From assembly GCA_913020075.1 (NCBI GenBank), contig CAJWAE010000014.1, positions 1 to 34,290 of the forward strand: a DNA stretch of 34,290 nucleotides, read 5' to 3'. A model generated the notes under the pieces. That model saw only the letters and a program-made list of their open reading frames with translations, was not told the DNA's origin and searched no databases. This document shows positions 1 through 8,382 of this stretch, one piece after another. The position numbers and the translations under genes were made by a program. Source of the stretch: an uncultured Flavobacteriaceae bacterium (GTDB lineage: Bacteria > Bacteroidota > Bacteroidia > Flavobacteriales > Flavobacteriaceae). Every line of letters starts with the position of its first letter. Within the stretch, counting starts at the first letter, position 1.

Positions 1-951
1 GCAGGACCGATCGGACTGGCATGTGGAATAGAAGCTGAAAAAAAAGGTCTTAGCTACATTATTTTTGACAAAGGCATGCTGGTTAATTCACTATACAATT
101 ACCCGTTAAACATGACTTTTTTTTCCACCTCTGACAAACTAGAAATTGGAGATGTCCCATTTATATCTCACAATTCAAAACCTACTCGAGCGGAAGCTCT
201 CGAATATTACCGCCGCGTTACATCTCACTGGAAACTAAACTTACACTTGTATGAGAAAATAAATAAAATAGAGAAATGCTCACAAGGCTTTAAAATTAAG
301 ACTCAAGCTGCAAACTATCAGGCAAAAAATATAGTTATTGCTACTGGGTTTTACGACAAACCGTTTTTGTTGAATATTCCAGGAGAAAATCTATCCAAAG
401 TTCGTCATTACTATAGTGAACCTCATCCCTATTATGGAATGAATCTTATAATTATTGGAGCTGCTAATTCAGCGGTAGATGCTGCTTTAGAAACATATCG
501 TAAAGGGGCGAAAAGCGTTACAATGATAATTCGTGAAAAATCAATTGGTGAAAATGTTAAATATTGGGTACGCCCTGATGTTATAAATCGAATTAAAGAA
601 GGTAGTATTAAAGCCTACTTTGAAGCAGAATTAATAGACATTGAAGCTAATCAAGTCCATTTTAGAGATCCAAAAGGGAAGCATAAGCTTGCAAATGACT
701 TTGTTTTAGCTATGACCGGCTATGAGCCTAATTTCGAAATGTTAGAAAAACTAGGTGTGGATTTTCATGACGATCCATTCAAAACTCCAAAATACAATCA
801 AGAAACTATGGAGTCCAATATAAAAGGAATTTGTCTTGCAGGGGTAATTTGTGGGGGTTATAAAACAAATAAATGGTTCATTGAAAACTCTCGTGAACAC
901 GCCATTAAAATTATCAAAAATATTTCTGCTGAAAAAAGGGATTTAGAATGA
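1..951 (+). CDS. ypdA: YpdA-family bacillithiol-disulfide reductase-like flavoprotein (5' truncated by window edge)
   Basis: The reading frame is open from base 1 (AGPIGLACGIEAEKKGLSYI), so the true start and most of the first FAD-binding glycine motif lie upstream. The 316 visible codons hold the end of the FAD-binding Rossmann fold, an NAD(P)H-binding motif IIGAANSAVDAAL near codons 151-163 and the C-terminal FAD-contact stretch ending in ICLAGVICGG. This two-dinucleotide-domain layout without a CxxC redox motif in the visible part fits the YpdA family, thought to reduce bacillithiol disulfide with NADPH in the cytoplasm. Many Bacteroidota make bacillithiol, which agrees. The second Gly of the usual NADPH motif is Ala here. 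The glycerate kinase follows after 51 bp. It could instead be another thioredoxin-reductase-like enzyme. Confidence 0.8.
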   Translation, partial: AGPIGLACGIEAEKKGLSYIIFDKGMLVNSLYNYPLNMTFFSTSDKLEIGDVPFISHNSKPTRAEALEYYRRVTSHWKLNLHLYEKINKIEKCSQGFKIKTQAANYQAKNIVIATGFYDKPFLLNIPGENLSKVRHYYSEPHPYYGMNLIIIGAANSAVDAALETYRKGAKSVTMIIREKSIGENVKYWVRPDVINRIKEGSIKAYFEAELIDIEANQVHFRDPKGKHKLANDFVLAMTGYEPNFEMLEKLGVDFHDDPFKTPKYNQETMESNIKGICLAGVICGGYKTNKWFIENSREHAIKIIKNISAEKRDLE

Positions 952-1002
952 TTTCTTAAAAAAGAATTCCTTTACTATCTTAGGAAAAATATACTTTTAA
1001 AT

Positions 1003-2142
1003 TTGAATGTTCTAATAATACCTGACTCTTTCAAAGGAAGCCTTACAGCTATCCAAGTGGCAAATATCATGAAAAAGGTTACAAAAAGAGTATTTCCTAA
1101 AAGCAAATGTATTTTAATGCCCTTTTCAGATGCAGGAGAGGGAGCCTTATCTCTTTTAGAAGAAAATGGGGATGGGAAACTCGTCAATTGTTATACTTCA
1201 GATGCCTTAGAAAGAAAACTAAAAGCGCCATATTTCTTATTTGACAAAGGAAAAAGTGCTTGGATTGAACTTTCTCAGAGTGCAGGTATTACAAGGTTAA
1301 AAAAACATGAGCTTAATCCTTTGATCACATCCACTTTAGGGACAGGACAAATGATAAATCATGCTCTTAATCTAGGTTGTGAAAATATCTATTTAGGGAT
1401 TGGCGGAAGCGCGACCCATGATTTAGGTAGTGGAATAATTACAGCGCTAGGTGGTCGCCTTTTAGATAAAAATGGAAAACAACTTAGCCCTGGTGGCGGA
1501 GCGTTAAGTGAACTAAATCAGATAGATATTTCCAATTTAGATCCCAGAATAAATCAAACAGATTTAACGGTAGCATGTGATGTTCAAAATCCACTTACAG
1601 GTGCTAATGGAGCAGCTTATACATATGCTAAACAAAAAGGAGCTTCAAAAAAAGTAATAGAAAAACTAGAAAACAGTAGTAAAGTTTTTTCTAAAGTGGT
1701 TTACAACCAATTTAATATTGAAATTGAAAATTTAAAAGGTGGAGGCGCAGCAGGGGGTGTCGGATCTGGGCTATTTGGAGTTTTTAATGCTAAAATTGAA
1801 AATGGATTTCAGTTATTAGCTAAAAAAACAGATTTATCTAGACAAATTAATTCGATTGATTTAGTGCTTACAGGGGAAGGTCATTTTGACAAACAGAGTA
1901 GTTTTGGAAAACTTCCATTTCAAGTAGCAAAATTAGCTGTAAAGAAAAACATCCCTACGCTTATTATTGCAGGAAAAGCGAGTATTAAAAAAATACCTAG
2001 GATGCCTAATGTTAAGATATTTGAAATAAAACCAAAAGAAATGTCTTTGGAAAGTGCTATGAAATTTGCCTCGATAAATCTAGATAAAAAATTAAACGAT
2101 ATTCTAATTCAGTTAAAAAATCATGATTCTATCACTTTTTAG
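1003..2142 (+). CDS. Glycerate kinase (GlxK/GarK family)
   Basis: 379 residues, the usual length for the family. It phosphorylates D-glycerate with ATP and feeds lower glycolysis. The N-terminus MNVLIIPDSFKGSL is the family signature and fixes the start at a TTG codon, since no ATG gives that beginning. Further motifs are PFSDAGEGAL (residues 40-49, usually xxADGGEGT), GIGGSATHDLGSGI, the glycine-rich GGGAAGGVGSG, and TGEGHFDKQSSFGK towards the C-terminus. The Gly-to-Ala change in DAGEG and His in SATHD differ from the common DGGEG and SATND, so substrate or class may be slightly unusual. The last 20 bp overlap the GntP-family permease gene, so the two are very probably co-transcribed and translationally coupled. 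Confidence 0.9.
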   Translation: MNVLIIPDSFKGSLTAIQVANIMKKVTKRVFPKSKCILMPFSDAGEGALSLLEENGDGKLVNCYTSDALERKLKAPYFLFDKGKSAWIELSQSAGITRLKKHELNPLITSTLGTGQMINHALNLGCENIYLGIGGSATHDLGSGIITALGGRLLDKNGKQLSPGGGALSELNQIDISNLDPRINQTDLTVACDVQNPLTGANGAAYTYAKQKGASKKVIEKLENSSKVFSKVVYNQFNIEIENLKGGGAAGGVGSGLFGVFNAKIENGFQLLAKKTDLSRQINSIDLVLTGEGHFDKQSSFGKLPFQVAKLAVKKNIPTLIIAGKASIKKIPRMPNVKIFEIKPKEMSLESAMKFASINLDKKLNDILIQLKNHDSITF

Positions 2143-3457
2143 CGTCTTTTTAGCAATTCTTTGGATTGTCTTTGGGACTTCCTATTTTAAATTAAATCCT
2201 TTTATAGTATTATTTACAGCGTCCTTTTTTTTAGCTTTTATATTAGGTTTAGAGCCTCTTGAGACTCTAGATTTAATACAAAAAGGATTTGGTAAAATTG
2301 TACAAAGCATAGGATTATTAATTCTTTTTGGAACAGTAATTGGTGTAGCATTGGAGAGTTCTTACGGGACAATTGCATTAGCTCAAGGGGTGTTAAAATA
2401 CTTAAACAGACTCCCGCTTCCATATGCAATCAGTTTTATTGGTTATTTAGTTTCTATTCCTGTTTTTTGTGATGCTGCATTTGTCATTTTATCGCAACTA
2501 AATAAAACTCTTTCAAAACAAACCAAAACACCTTTAGTGGGTCTAACAGTAGCACTATCTACCGGGCTTTTTGCCCCACACGTATTGGTTCCGCCTACAC
2601 CAGGTCCATTAGCAGCTGCAGCTAATCTTAATTTAGAGAATATAATATTATTAATTGCTGTAGGGGGGAGTATAGCATTTGTTTTGATTATTGTTGGTGG
2701 AGCCTACGGAAACTACCTAATCAAAAAAAACACTTATATAACAACTAAGGAGCTTAATCAAGATTTGAAATCAAAAAAAGAACTTGAGTTACCTAGTTTT
2801 ATCAAGTCCCTACTACCAATAGTAGTCCCAATAATACTGATGTGTTTGGGACCTCTGTTTAAATCACTACCGATCGAGTCAACTTTACTTAACTATCTAA
2901 ATTTATTTACTCAGCCAGCCATAGCTCTAGGAATAGGAATGATCTTTGCATTTAGATTGGCTAAAAAAGAATATAAGAGTTTTATTAATTCTTCACTGAA
3001 AAGGGGTTTTGAACAAGCAGCACCAATTTTAATCATTACTGGTATGGGTGGTGCATTAGGAAATATTATTCAGACCATTCCACTGCAAGACTATGCAATA
3101 GAAATTTCATCTTTTTCAAACTTAGGTATTTTTATCCCATTCATAATAGCAGCTTTACTTAAAACTGCTCAGGGATCTTCAACTGTTTCAATAATAACGA
3201 CTTCATCTATTATTTTTCCACTTCTTCCAGTTTTAGGACTAGATAGTGAAATGGGCAAGGTTTGGGCAATTATGGCTTTAGGGGTAGGCTCAATGACTGT
3301 ATCCCATGCAAATGATTCGTACTTTTGGATTGTCTCACAAATGAGCGGAATGGATGTTAAAACAGCTTATCGAACCCACACTGTAGGAACTATGCTTCAA
3401 GGAATAGTTGGATTTTTGGTTGTTCTTATCTCGTATTCGGTTTGGAAAATACTTTAA
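2123..3457 (+). CDS. GntP-family sugar-acid:H+ permease
   Basis: 444-residue inner-membrane protein made almost entirely of hydrophobic segments, about a dozen membrane spans. The GntP family (gluconate, glycerate and related hydroxy acids) is indicated by length, by the SIPVFCDAAFVILS stretch after the first third, by PHVLVPPTPGPLAAAANL, and by the C-terminal half with LLKTAQGSSTVSIITTSSI and SMTVSHANDSYFWIVSQ. Those motifs are typical of GntT/GntP transporters. The ATG lies inside the glycerate kinase gene (20-bp overlap), which suggests a hydroxy acid such as glycerate as substrate; this is inference from context. Its stop codon overlaps by 4 bp the stop of the convergent DUF4270 gene, leaving no room for a separate terminator. 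Confidence 0.9.
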   Translation: MILSLFSVFLAILWIVFGTSYFKLNPFIVLFTASFFLAFILGLEPLETLDLIQKGFGKIVQSIGLLILFGTVIGVALESSYGTIALAQGVLKYLNRLPLPYAISFIGYLVSIPVFCDAAFVILSQLNKTLSKQTKTPLVGLTVALSTGLFAPHVLVPPTPGPLAAAANLNLENIILLIAVGGSIAFVLIIVGGAYGNYLIKKNTYITTKELNQDLKSKKELELPSFIKSLLPIVVPIILMCLGPLFKSLPIESTLLNYLNLFTQPAIALGIGMIFAFRLAKKEYKSFINSSLKRGFEQAAPILIITGMGGALGNIIQTIPLQDYAIEISSFSNLGIFIPFIIAALLKTAQGSSTVSIITTSSIIFPLLPVLGLDSEMGKVWAIMALGVGSMTVSHANDSYFWIVSQMSGMDVKTAYRTHTVGTMLQGIVGFLVVLISYSVWKIL

Positions 3458-5277
3458 TAAGAAGAATAAATTAATTCTAATTTAAGTTTCTTATCGTCAA
3501 TTATTGTTTCTGGATGAGAACCAACTAAAATCGTTCCAAGAGGATTTAGAGTTGCAGAAACAGGATAAATTAATTCTTCATCTGTCAAATCTACTGTTGC
3601 TTTAACATACGAAATGTCGTTTATGTTCGCTGAAACCACAAGTGCTAAATCTATATTCAATGAATCATTTCTAATAATATTTGAAATGTGGTCCGTTAAG
3701 TTAAATCTATATCTGTATGGCTTATTGTTTTCATCATATTCCAAAAGTCCACCAAAAACTTTCTTATTACTATTCACTCCGTAATTGGAAACTGAACCGT
3801 CTTTTAGATAATCTGAAAGGGGCTGTCCTGAGTCATATTTATATAAATATAAACGAGGTGCTGTTAATTTTTCAAGTGAAGTAGTTTCTGGATCAATATA
3901 AAAAACCAAATTTGCTTCATTAATTAACCATGATTTGGCTCTTATCTCATTTATCAATTCATTCTCGTTAGGATTTTCTTCATCAAACAATCTTACTTTT
4001 CCAAGAAGACTTCCACTTTGTATATAAAGTTTATCAGATGGAGTATTTTGATTAGATGTCAAAATCCGCTGCTCTATGGCAGCATCAAAAGCACTGTTCT
4101 TAAGAGTATTAATTCTAATTCCATTAAAATTTAAAGTAAAATCTTTTTTTGCTTTTTCGATTACATCATCTGAAGTATCATCGGTTCCCTGAGTCTGATA
4201 GTCATCGTATTCGTAAGATATATTTATTGAAGCATTTTGAATGTCCAATAACATATACAAGTCGCTTGAAAAATTATCAGTTTTTATAATCAGCCCTCGA
4301 AGCGCTTTTTGAAAAGCTATGTTAGTCTCAAGTTCCGAGGACCCCTCTAGGTCAATTAGCTTTTCTTGAAAAAACTGAGTATCAAGTGGAATTCTAATAC
4401 GTGGAGTCAATCTTGTTTCAACTTGAGTTGTCTCGTCAACATCGTCTGTTTCCGGATCATCTTCGAAATAATTGAACCTAACCTCTTCAAAATTCAAATT
4501 TACATTATCATCGAATAAAACGGTATTATAAAAACCTTCTTCAAAGTAGTCACGATTGGAATAATAAATTTGAGAAGTTTCGAAGTTATTAGAAGCATCT
4601 AAATCATTAAGATAATAAGTTAGTTCATATATTTTAAGATCAAAGGTTGCTTCTTTATTTCCATACAAAGAATCAATTTGATAAACTTTATTTTCGTAGG
4701 AGTAGGAATCGTTTTCACTATCTAAATGGTCCAAAATACCATCTCCATCACTATCTGAACTTAATGGGTTTAGATTTGAAGTAAACTCAATTATATCTGT
4801 TAATTCATCATTATCAGAATTACTCTGAGGATCATTTGGATCCGCATCCAGCGAGTCAATAACTCCATCATTATCAGCATCATCTCGATTTGTAAAAAAA
4901 GGGATTTCTAAATAAACTTCTTTTACCAATTCATTTTCAGGAATCAAATTAGGATCAGTTCCGTCACTTTCGTCTTCATACTGTTGTCTATGATTTCCGA
5001 AATAAGGATTATTTGCAATCGATAATTGTAAAGCAAAACTCGCTTCTGATTTTCCAAAAACTGGATGATTGATAGAGCCTAACTGGACTAAAGGCAAGCC
5101 TGTTGACTGAATTTTTTTGAGTTTTTTTTGAAAAGTAAAAGCAGGAATACTCTCCTTCTTTGATTCAAGGGCTTGATCCGCCAAAAGACTTTCTCCTAAT
5201 GGATAAAATTCTGAATTACAGCTCAAAAAGATAAAAGCTAGTGTGAATGTTACAAAAAGTTTTGTTAGGGTTTTCAT
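3454..5277 (-). CDS. DUF4270-family lipoprotein with calcium-binding-type repeats
   Basis: 607 residues from the chosen ATG. The frame could begin 14 codons further upstream (5319), but this start gives a clean lipoprotein signal: MKTLTKLF, hydrophobic core, then lipobox FLSC with Cys20. The chosen start also lies 16 bp after the stop of the preceding GT5-like gene instead of overlapping it. The general pattern matches DUF4270, a Bacteroidota lipoprotein family of unknown function that ends in repeated beta-strand segments. Between about residues 130 and 190 there is an Asp-rich block (DADNDGVIDSLDAD, DSDGDGILDHLDSEND), the DxDxDG pattern of thrombospondin type 3 or EF-hand-like calcium loops. 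It is the second gene of a two-gene operon. It probably sits in the outer membrane; function is unknown. Confidence 0.8.
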   Translation of the reverse strand: MKTLTKLFVTFTLAFIFLSCNSEFYPLGESLLADQALESKKESIPAFTFQKKLKKIQSTGLPLVQLGSINHPVFGKSEASFALQLSIANNPYFGNHRQQYEDESDGTDPNLIPENELVKEVYLEIPFFTNRDDADNDGVIDSLDADPNDPQSNSDNDELTDIIEFTSNLNPLSSDSDGDGILDHLDSENDSYSYENKVYQIDSLYGNKEATFDLKIYELTYYLNDLDASNNFETSQIYYSNRDYFEEGFYNTVLFDDNVNLNFEEVRFNYFEDDPETDDVDETTQVETRLTPRIRIPLDTQFFQEKLIDLEGSSELETNIAFQKALRGLIIKTDNFSSDLYMLLDIQNASINISYEYDDYQTQGTDDTSDDVIEKAKKDFTLNFNGIRINTLKNSAFDAAIEQRILTSNQNTPSDKLYIQSGSLLGKVRLFDEENPNENELINEIRAKSWLINEANLVFYIDPETTSLEKLTAPRLYLYKYDSGQPLSDYLKDGSVSNYGVNSNKKVFGGLLEYDENNKPYRYRFNLTDHISNIIRNDSLNIDLALVVSANINDISYVKATVDLTDEELIYPVSATLNPLGTILVGSHPETIIDDKKLKLELIYSSY

Positions 5278-5293
5278 CAACAATTTTTTGATG

Positions 5294-6094
5294 TTAAAAT
5301 TTATGAGAATAAAAATCAATATACTTATCCTTATCTTTGGATTGAGGATAATCTAAGTGAGGCTTATTGCTATTTTTAACTTGATCTACAATAGATTGAG
5401 GAAGATCTTCAGCCGACAAAATAAGGCCGTCAGAATGCTGAACAGCAATAGAGGTAAGAGCTTCATGGTCTGCCTTTTTAAGTGGCTCCAAATAATCTGT
5501 ATCTAATTTATCAAAAGCTACTTTTTCTTTGAATTTTTTAGAAAATGCACCTTTAAAATCTGAATTGTAAATTGAACTAATAATTTTACTTTCCGCTAAT
5601 AAAGGTTCGTCCTTATAATAAGTTTTTAAATATAAAGGGAATAGTGAAGTAAACCAGCCATGAAGGTGAATGATATCTGGAGACCAATTCAGTTTTTTAA
5701 CTGTTTCTATGACGCCTTTCGTAAAAAAGATCATTCTTTCGTCGTTATCCTTGAAACATTTGCCATCCTTGTCATGTAATAATGCTCTTCTTTTAAAGTA
5801 TTCATCATTATCAATAAAATAAACTTGCATCCTTTCCTTAGGGATAGAAGCAACCTTAATGATTAGTGGCATATCCATATCGTTGATCACCAAATTCATA
5901 CCAGATAAACGAATTACTTCATGTAATTGATGTCTTCTCTCGTTGATCAATCCATAGCGTGGCATAAAAATTCGTGTCTGCCCGCCACTTTTATTAATGG
6001 TCTTTGGGATTTCAAATGAATTTATTGCTTGTTCTGTTTGAGGAAGGTATGGGACTACCTCGGAAGAAATGATTAAAACTCTCTTATCTTTCAT
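5294..6094 (-). CDS. Half-size glycogen/starch synthase-like protein (GT5 N-terminal domain only)
   Basis: 266 residues, roughly half of a normal GlgA. It starts KDKRVLIISSEVVPYLPQTE and keeps IHLHGWFTSLFPLYL, both typical of the N-terminal Rossmann half of GT5 glycogen synthases. The acceptor-side KxGG loop is changed to NKSGGQTRIFMPRYG. The C-terminal nucleotide-sugar-binding domain is absent; the protein ends after a lysine-rich tail, and the DUF4270 gene follows 16 bp on. Bacteroidota genomes commonly carry such a short gene divergent from panC, so this is a family state and not a fresh deletion. Without the ADP-glucose domain it is unlikely to be a normal glycogen synthase; its actual role is unknown. 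Confidence 0.75.
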   Translation of the reverse strand: MKDKRVLIISSEVVPYLPQTEQAINSFEIPKTINKSGGQTRIFMPRYGLINERRHQLHEVIRLSGMNLVINDMDMPLIIKVASIPKERMQVYFIDNDEYFKRRALLHDKDGKCFKDNDERMIFFTKGVIETVKKLNWSPDIIHLHGWFTSLFPLYLKTYYKDEPLLAESKIISSIYNSDFKGAFSKKFKEKVAFDKLDTDYLEPLKKADHEALTSIAVQHSDGLILSAEDLPQSIVDQVKNSNKPHLDYPQSKDKDKYIDFYSHKF

Positions 6095-6123
6095 ATGGAT
6101 GATTTCCTTCGGGAAAAGTCTTG

Positions 6124-6131
6124 CAAAAATA
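6124..6131 (-). promoter_or_regulatory. Candidate Bacteroidota -7 box for the GT5-like/DUF4270 operon
   Basis: On the minus strand this reads TATTTTTG, a perfect match to the Bacteroidota -7 consensus TAnnTTTG. It lies 29 bp before the ATG at 6094. No clear TTTG -33 element was found at the expected distance, so the call rests on one box in an AT-rich gap. Confidence 0.4.
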
Positions 6132-6163
6132 CAAAATTAATAGACATATACTTAAAAACTGAG

Positions 6164-6171
6164 TACTTTAG
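6164..6171 (+). promoter_or_regulatory. Weak candidate -7 box for the panC operon
   Basis: TACTTTAG matches TAnnTTTG with one mismatch and lies 20 bp before the panC ATG. No -33 element is evident. It is the best candidate in the divergent panC gap. Confidence 0.27.
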
Positions 6172-6191
6172 CAGCGTTAATCATATGCTAA

Positions 6192-7037
6192 ATGTTTGTG
6201 TTTTCAACATACAATCAAATTCAAAAGCACTTAAAAAAAAATTCTGGGACGTTGGGTCTGGTTCCCACAATGGGATCACTGCATCAAGGACACCTCTCTT
6301 TAGTCCAAAAAGCTCTTGCCGATAATGATCATGTTATAGTCAGTATTTTTATAAATCCCACCCAATTTAATAATACTAATGATTTAAAAAAATATCCGCA
6401 AAATATTGCTAAAGATCAAGAGCTTCTTAATTCAATTGATGAAAAAATCATAGTTTATAATCCAGATGCCGGAGATTTATATCCGAATCAGGTTATTGCA
6501 AAATCATATGATTTTGGATCTCTAGCTTTTTACATGGAAGGAGCCTTCCGTCCTGGACATTTTAACGGTGTTGCAACGGTTGTAGAGGCATTGCTAAGAA
6601 AATTAAAACCCAATCGTGCTTATTTTGGTCAAAAAGACTTCCAACAGTTAAGGGTGATCCAACTACTAAATTCACAACTAGAACTTGGTGTTGAAATTAT
6701 AGGTTGCCACACAGTTCGAGAAAATGATGGCTTGGCGATGAGCTCAAGAAACCAAATGTTAAATAAAGAAGAGCGAAAAGCAGCAACTCTTATATACAAA
6801 ACACTTGAAAAGCTAAGTGTTTATAGGGATCAAAGAAATATTAGTCAAATGAAAGCCTTTTTCATTAAAAACATTGCAAAAGAAAAATGTCTCAAACTTG
6901 AATATTTCTTTGTTGCGAACCCAAATGAACTGATACCAGTTAAAAAGATAAAGCCAAATAAAAATTTTTGGCTTTATGTTTCTGTTTATGCTGGAAAAAC
7001 AAGGTTAATAGATAATACGGAATTGAAGAGATTATAA
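6192..7037 (+). CDS. panC: Pantothenate synthetase
   Basis: 281 residues, the normal size. It joins pantoate and beta-alanine with ATP to make pantothenate, a coenzyme A precursor, in the cytoplasm. The nucleotidyl-transferase HIGH-like signature is seen as PTMGSLHQGH (residues 25-34), followed by PGHFNGV (121-127), FGQKDFQQ (145-152) and DGLAMSSRN (179-187), which covers the ATP and pantoate sites. panD follows after 12 bp, so the enzyme that supplies beta-alanine is made with it. It is transcribed divergently from the GT5-like gene. A longer overlapping frame at 6095-6325 is not coding. Confidence 0.97.
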   Translation: MFVFSTYNQIQKHLKKNSGTLGLVPTMGSLHQGHLSLVQKALADNDHVIVSIFINPTQFNNTNDLKKYPQNIAKDQELLNSIDEKIIVYNPDAGDLYPNQVIAKSYDFGSLAFYMEGAFRPGHFNGVATVVEALLRKLKPNRAYFGQKDFQQLRVIQLLNSQLELGVEIIGCHTVRENDGLAMSSRNQMLNKEERKAATLIYKTLEKLSVYRDQRNISQMKAFFIKNIAKEKCLKLEYFFVANPNELIPVKKIKPNKNFWLYVSVYAGKTRLIDNTELKRL

Positions 7038-7049
7038 TACATTTGCTTA

Positions 7050-7400
7050 ATGCTAATTGAAGTATTAAAATCCAAGATTCATAGAGTTAAAGTAACCAAC
7101 GCAGATCTAAACTACATAGGCAGTATTACTCTAGACAAAAAACTTATTGAAGCTGCAAATTTAATTACAGGAGAAAAAGTACAAGTTGTAAATGTAAATA
7201 ATGGTGAAAGGCTTGAAACATATGTTATTGAAGGCGAAAAGGGGTCTGGTGAAGTCACCCTAAATGGTCCCGCAGCTAGAAAGGTGCAAAAAGGAGATGT
7301 GATTATAGTTATTAGTTATGCTCAAATGGATCTGGAAGAAGCAAAAAAATTTCACCCTGCTCTTGTTTTTCCTAACGAGACTAACAATCAATTAAAATAA
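7050..7400 (+). CDS. panD: Aspartate 1-decarboxylase (pyruvoyl enzyme precursor)
   Basis: 116 residues. It decarboxylates L-aspartate to beta-alanine for pantothenate synthesis. The self-cleavage site that makes the pyruvoyl cofactor is intact: Gly24-Ser25 in NYIGSITLD. Other known functional residues are in their family positions: Lys9, Tyr22, Arg54 and Tyr58. The precursor should therefore process normally into a short beta and a longer alpha chain. It lies between panC and the YbhN-like gene with gaps of 12 and 2 bp, clearly one transcription unit. Confidence 0.97.
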   Translation: MLIEVLKSKIHRVKVTNADLNYIGSITLDKKLIEAANLITGEKVQVVNVNNGERLETYVIEGEKGSGEVTLNGPAARKVQKGDVIIVISYAQMDLEEAKKFHPALVFPNETNNQLK

Positions 7401-7402
7401 AT

Positions 7403-8365
7403 TTGATCACACTAAAATCAATTTTTAAAATTCTAGTTCCGCTAAGTATCGGTTTATTTTTTATTTATATCTCCATATCTACCACATCAGAAGAAGAGCG
7501 ATTTCTAATTTACAACTTCATTAAAAATGCAGATTATCGTTTCCTAATACTTTCTGTTTGTTTTGGGATTTTAAGTCATTTATCTAGGGCCTATCGCTGG
7601 AAATTTTTGTTGGCTCCTTTGGGATACAAACCTCGTTTTATAAATTCAGTCCTCTCTGTAATGATCGCTTACATTGCGAATTTGGGAATTCCACGTTCTG
7701 GAGAAATCTTAAGAGCAACAACATTAAGCTCTTATGAGAAAATACCTTTTGAAAAAGCATTTGGAACAATAATAGCAGAACGTTTAGTTGATTTAATGTT
7801 CTTAGTTGTATTTATTCTTATAGCTCTTAGCCTCCAGTTTGACTTGATTTGGAGGGTTCTTAATGAAAAACAAGTTTCTCCTATTAACTTAATAATCGTT
7901 GCTGGAATTATTGGTACAGGATTCTATATTTTACGATTTATTTTTAAACAAAATCAAAATCCATTAGTTAAAAAAATAAAAGTATTTCTAAGCGGTTTAG
8001 TAGATGGAATTATGAGTTTAAAAACCATGCCCAATAAAGGATTTTTTATTTTGCATTCTTTTTTTATTTGGTCAATGTATCTAGCCATGTTTTGGATAAT
8101 TAAATGGACTATTCCAGAAACATCTTCTCTTGGTATGAGTGCATTATTACCCGCTTTTGTGATTGGGGGTCTCACAATTTCTGCTACAAATGGTGGGATA
8201 GGAATTTATCCTTTTTCTGTAGCTTTAATGCTTTTTTCTTTTGGGGTTTCAAATGAATCCGGCTTGGCTTTCGGTTGGATTGTGTGGACTTCTCAAACCG
8301 CAATGATTATAGTTTGTGGAAGTCTTTCTTTTTTTGCATTACCTTTAGTCAATCGCCAAAAATAA
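7403..8365 (+). CDS. YbhN/UPF0104-like integral membrane protein (flippase-like domain)
   Basis: 320 residues starting at a TTG only 2 bp after the panD stop. It has about eight hydrophobic segments and the features of the lysylphosphatidylglycerol-synthase transmembrane (UPF0104/AglD/YbhN) family: HLSRAYRWKFLL near residues 58-69, NLGIPRSGEILRATTLSSYE near 94-113, then AFGTIIAERLVDLMFL, and a late GGLTISATNGGIGIYPFSVAL. No aminoacyl-transferase domain follows, so it is not an MprF. In this family the membrane part is thought to move or bind lipids; the substrate here is unknown. The fixed position between panD and radA probably reflects shared transcription more than shared function. Confidence 0.85.
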   Translation: MITLKSIFKILVPLSIGLFFIYISISTTSEEERFLIYNFIKNADYRFLILSVCFGILSHLSRAYRWKFLLAPLGYKPRFINSVLSVMIAYIANLGIPRSGEILRATTLSSYEKIPFEKAFGTIIAERLVDLMFLVVFILIALSLQFDLIWRVLNEKQVSPINLIIVAGIIGTGFYILRFIFKQNQNPLVKKIKVFLSGLVDGIMSLKTMPNKGFFILHSFFIWSMYLAMFWIIKWTIPETSSLGMSALLPAFVIGGLTISATNGGIGIYPFSVALMLFSFGVSNESGLAFGWIVWTSQTAMIIVCGSLSFFALPLVNRQK

Positions 8366-8382
8366 AGTACAATATAATCCTT

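Noticed and set aside
975-1187. Minus-strand frame opposite the glycerate kinase start
   Set aside because: Shadow of a well-supported gene; composition is a by-product of the opposite strand.
6095-6325. 76-codon frame upstream of and overlapping panC
   Set aside because: It runs in another frame through the panC start and motif region, has no recognisable protein features, and lies on the promoter gap.
8275-8382. N-terminal extension of RadA
   Set aside because: It lies in the YbhN-like gene in another frame; family homology starts at the ATG at 8383 with the zinc finger just after.
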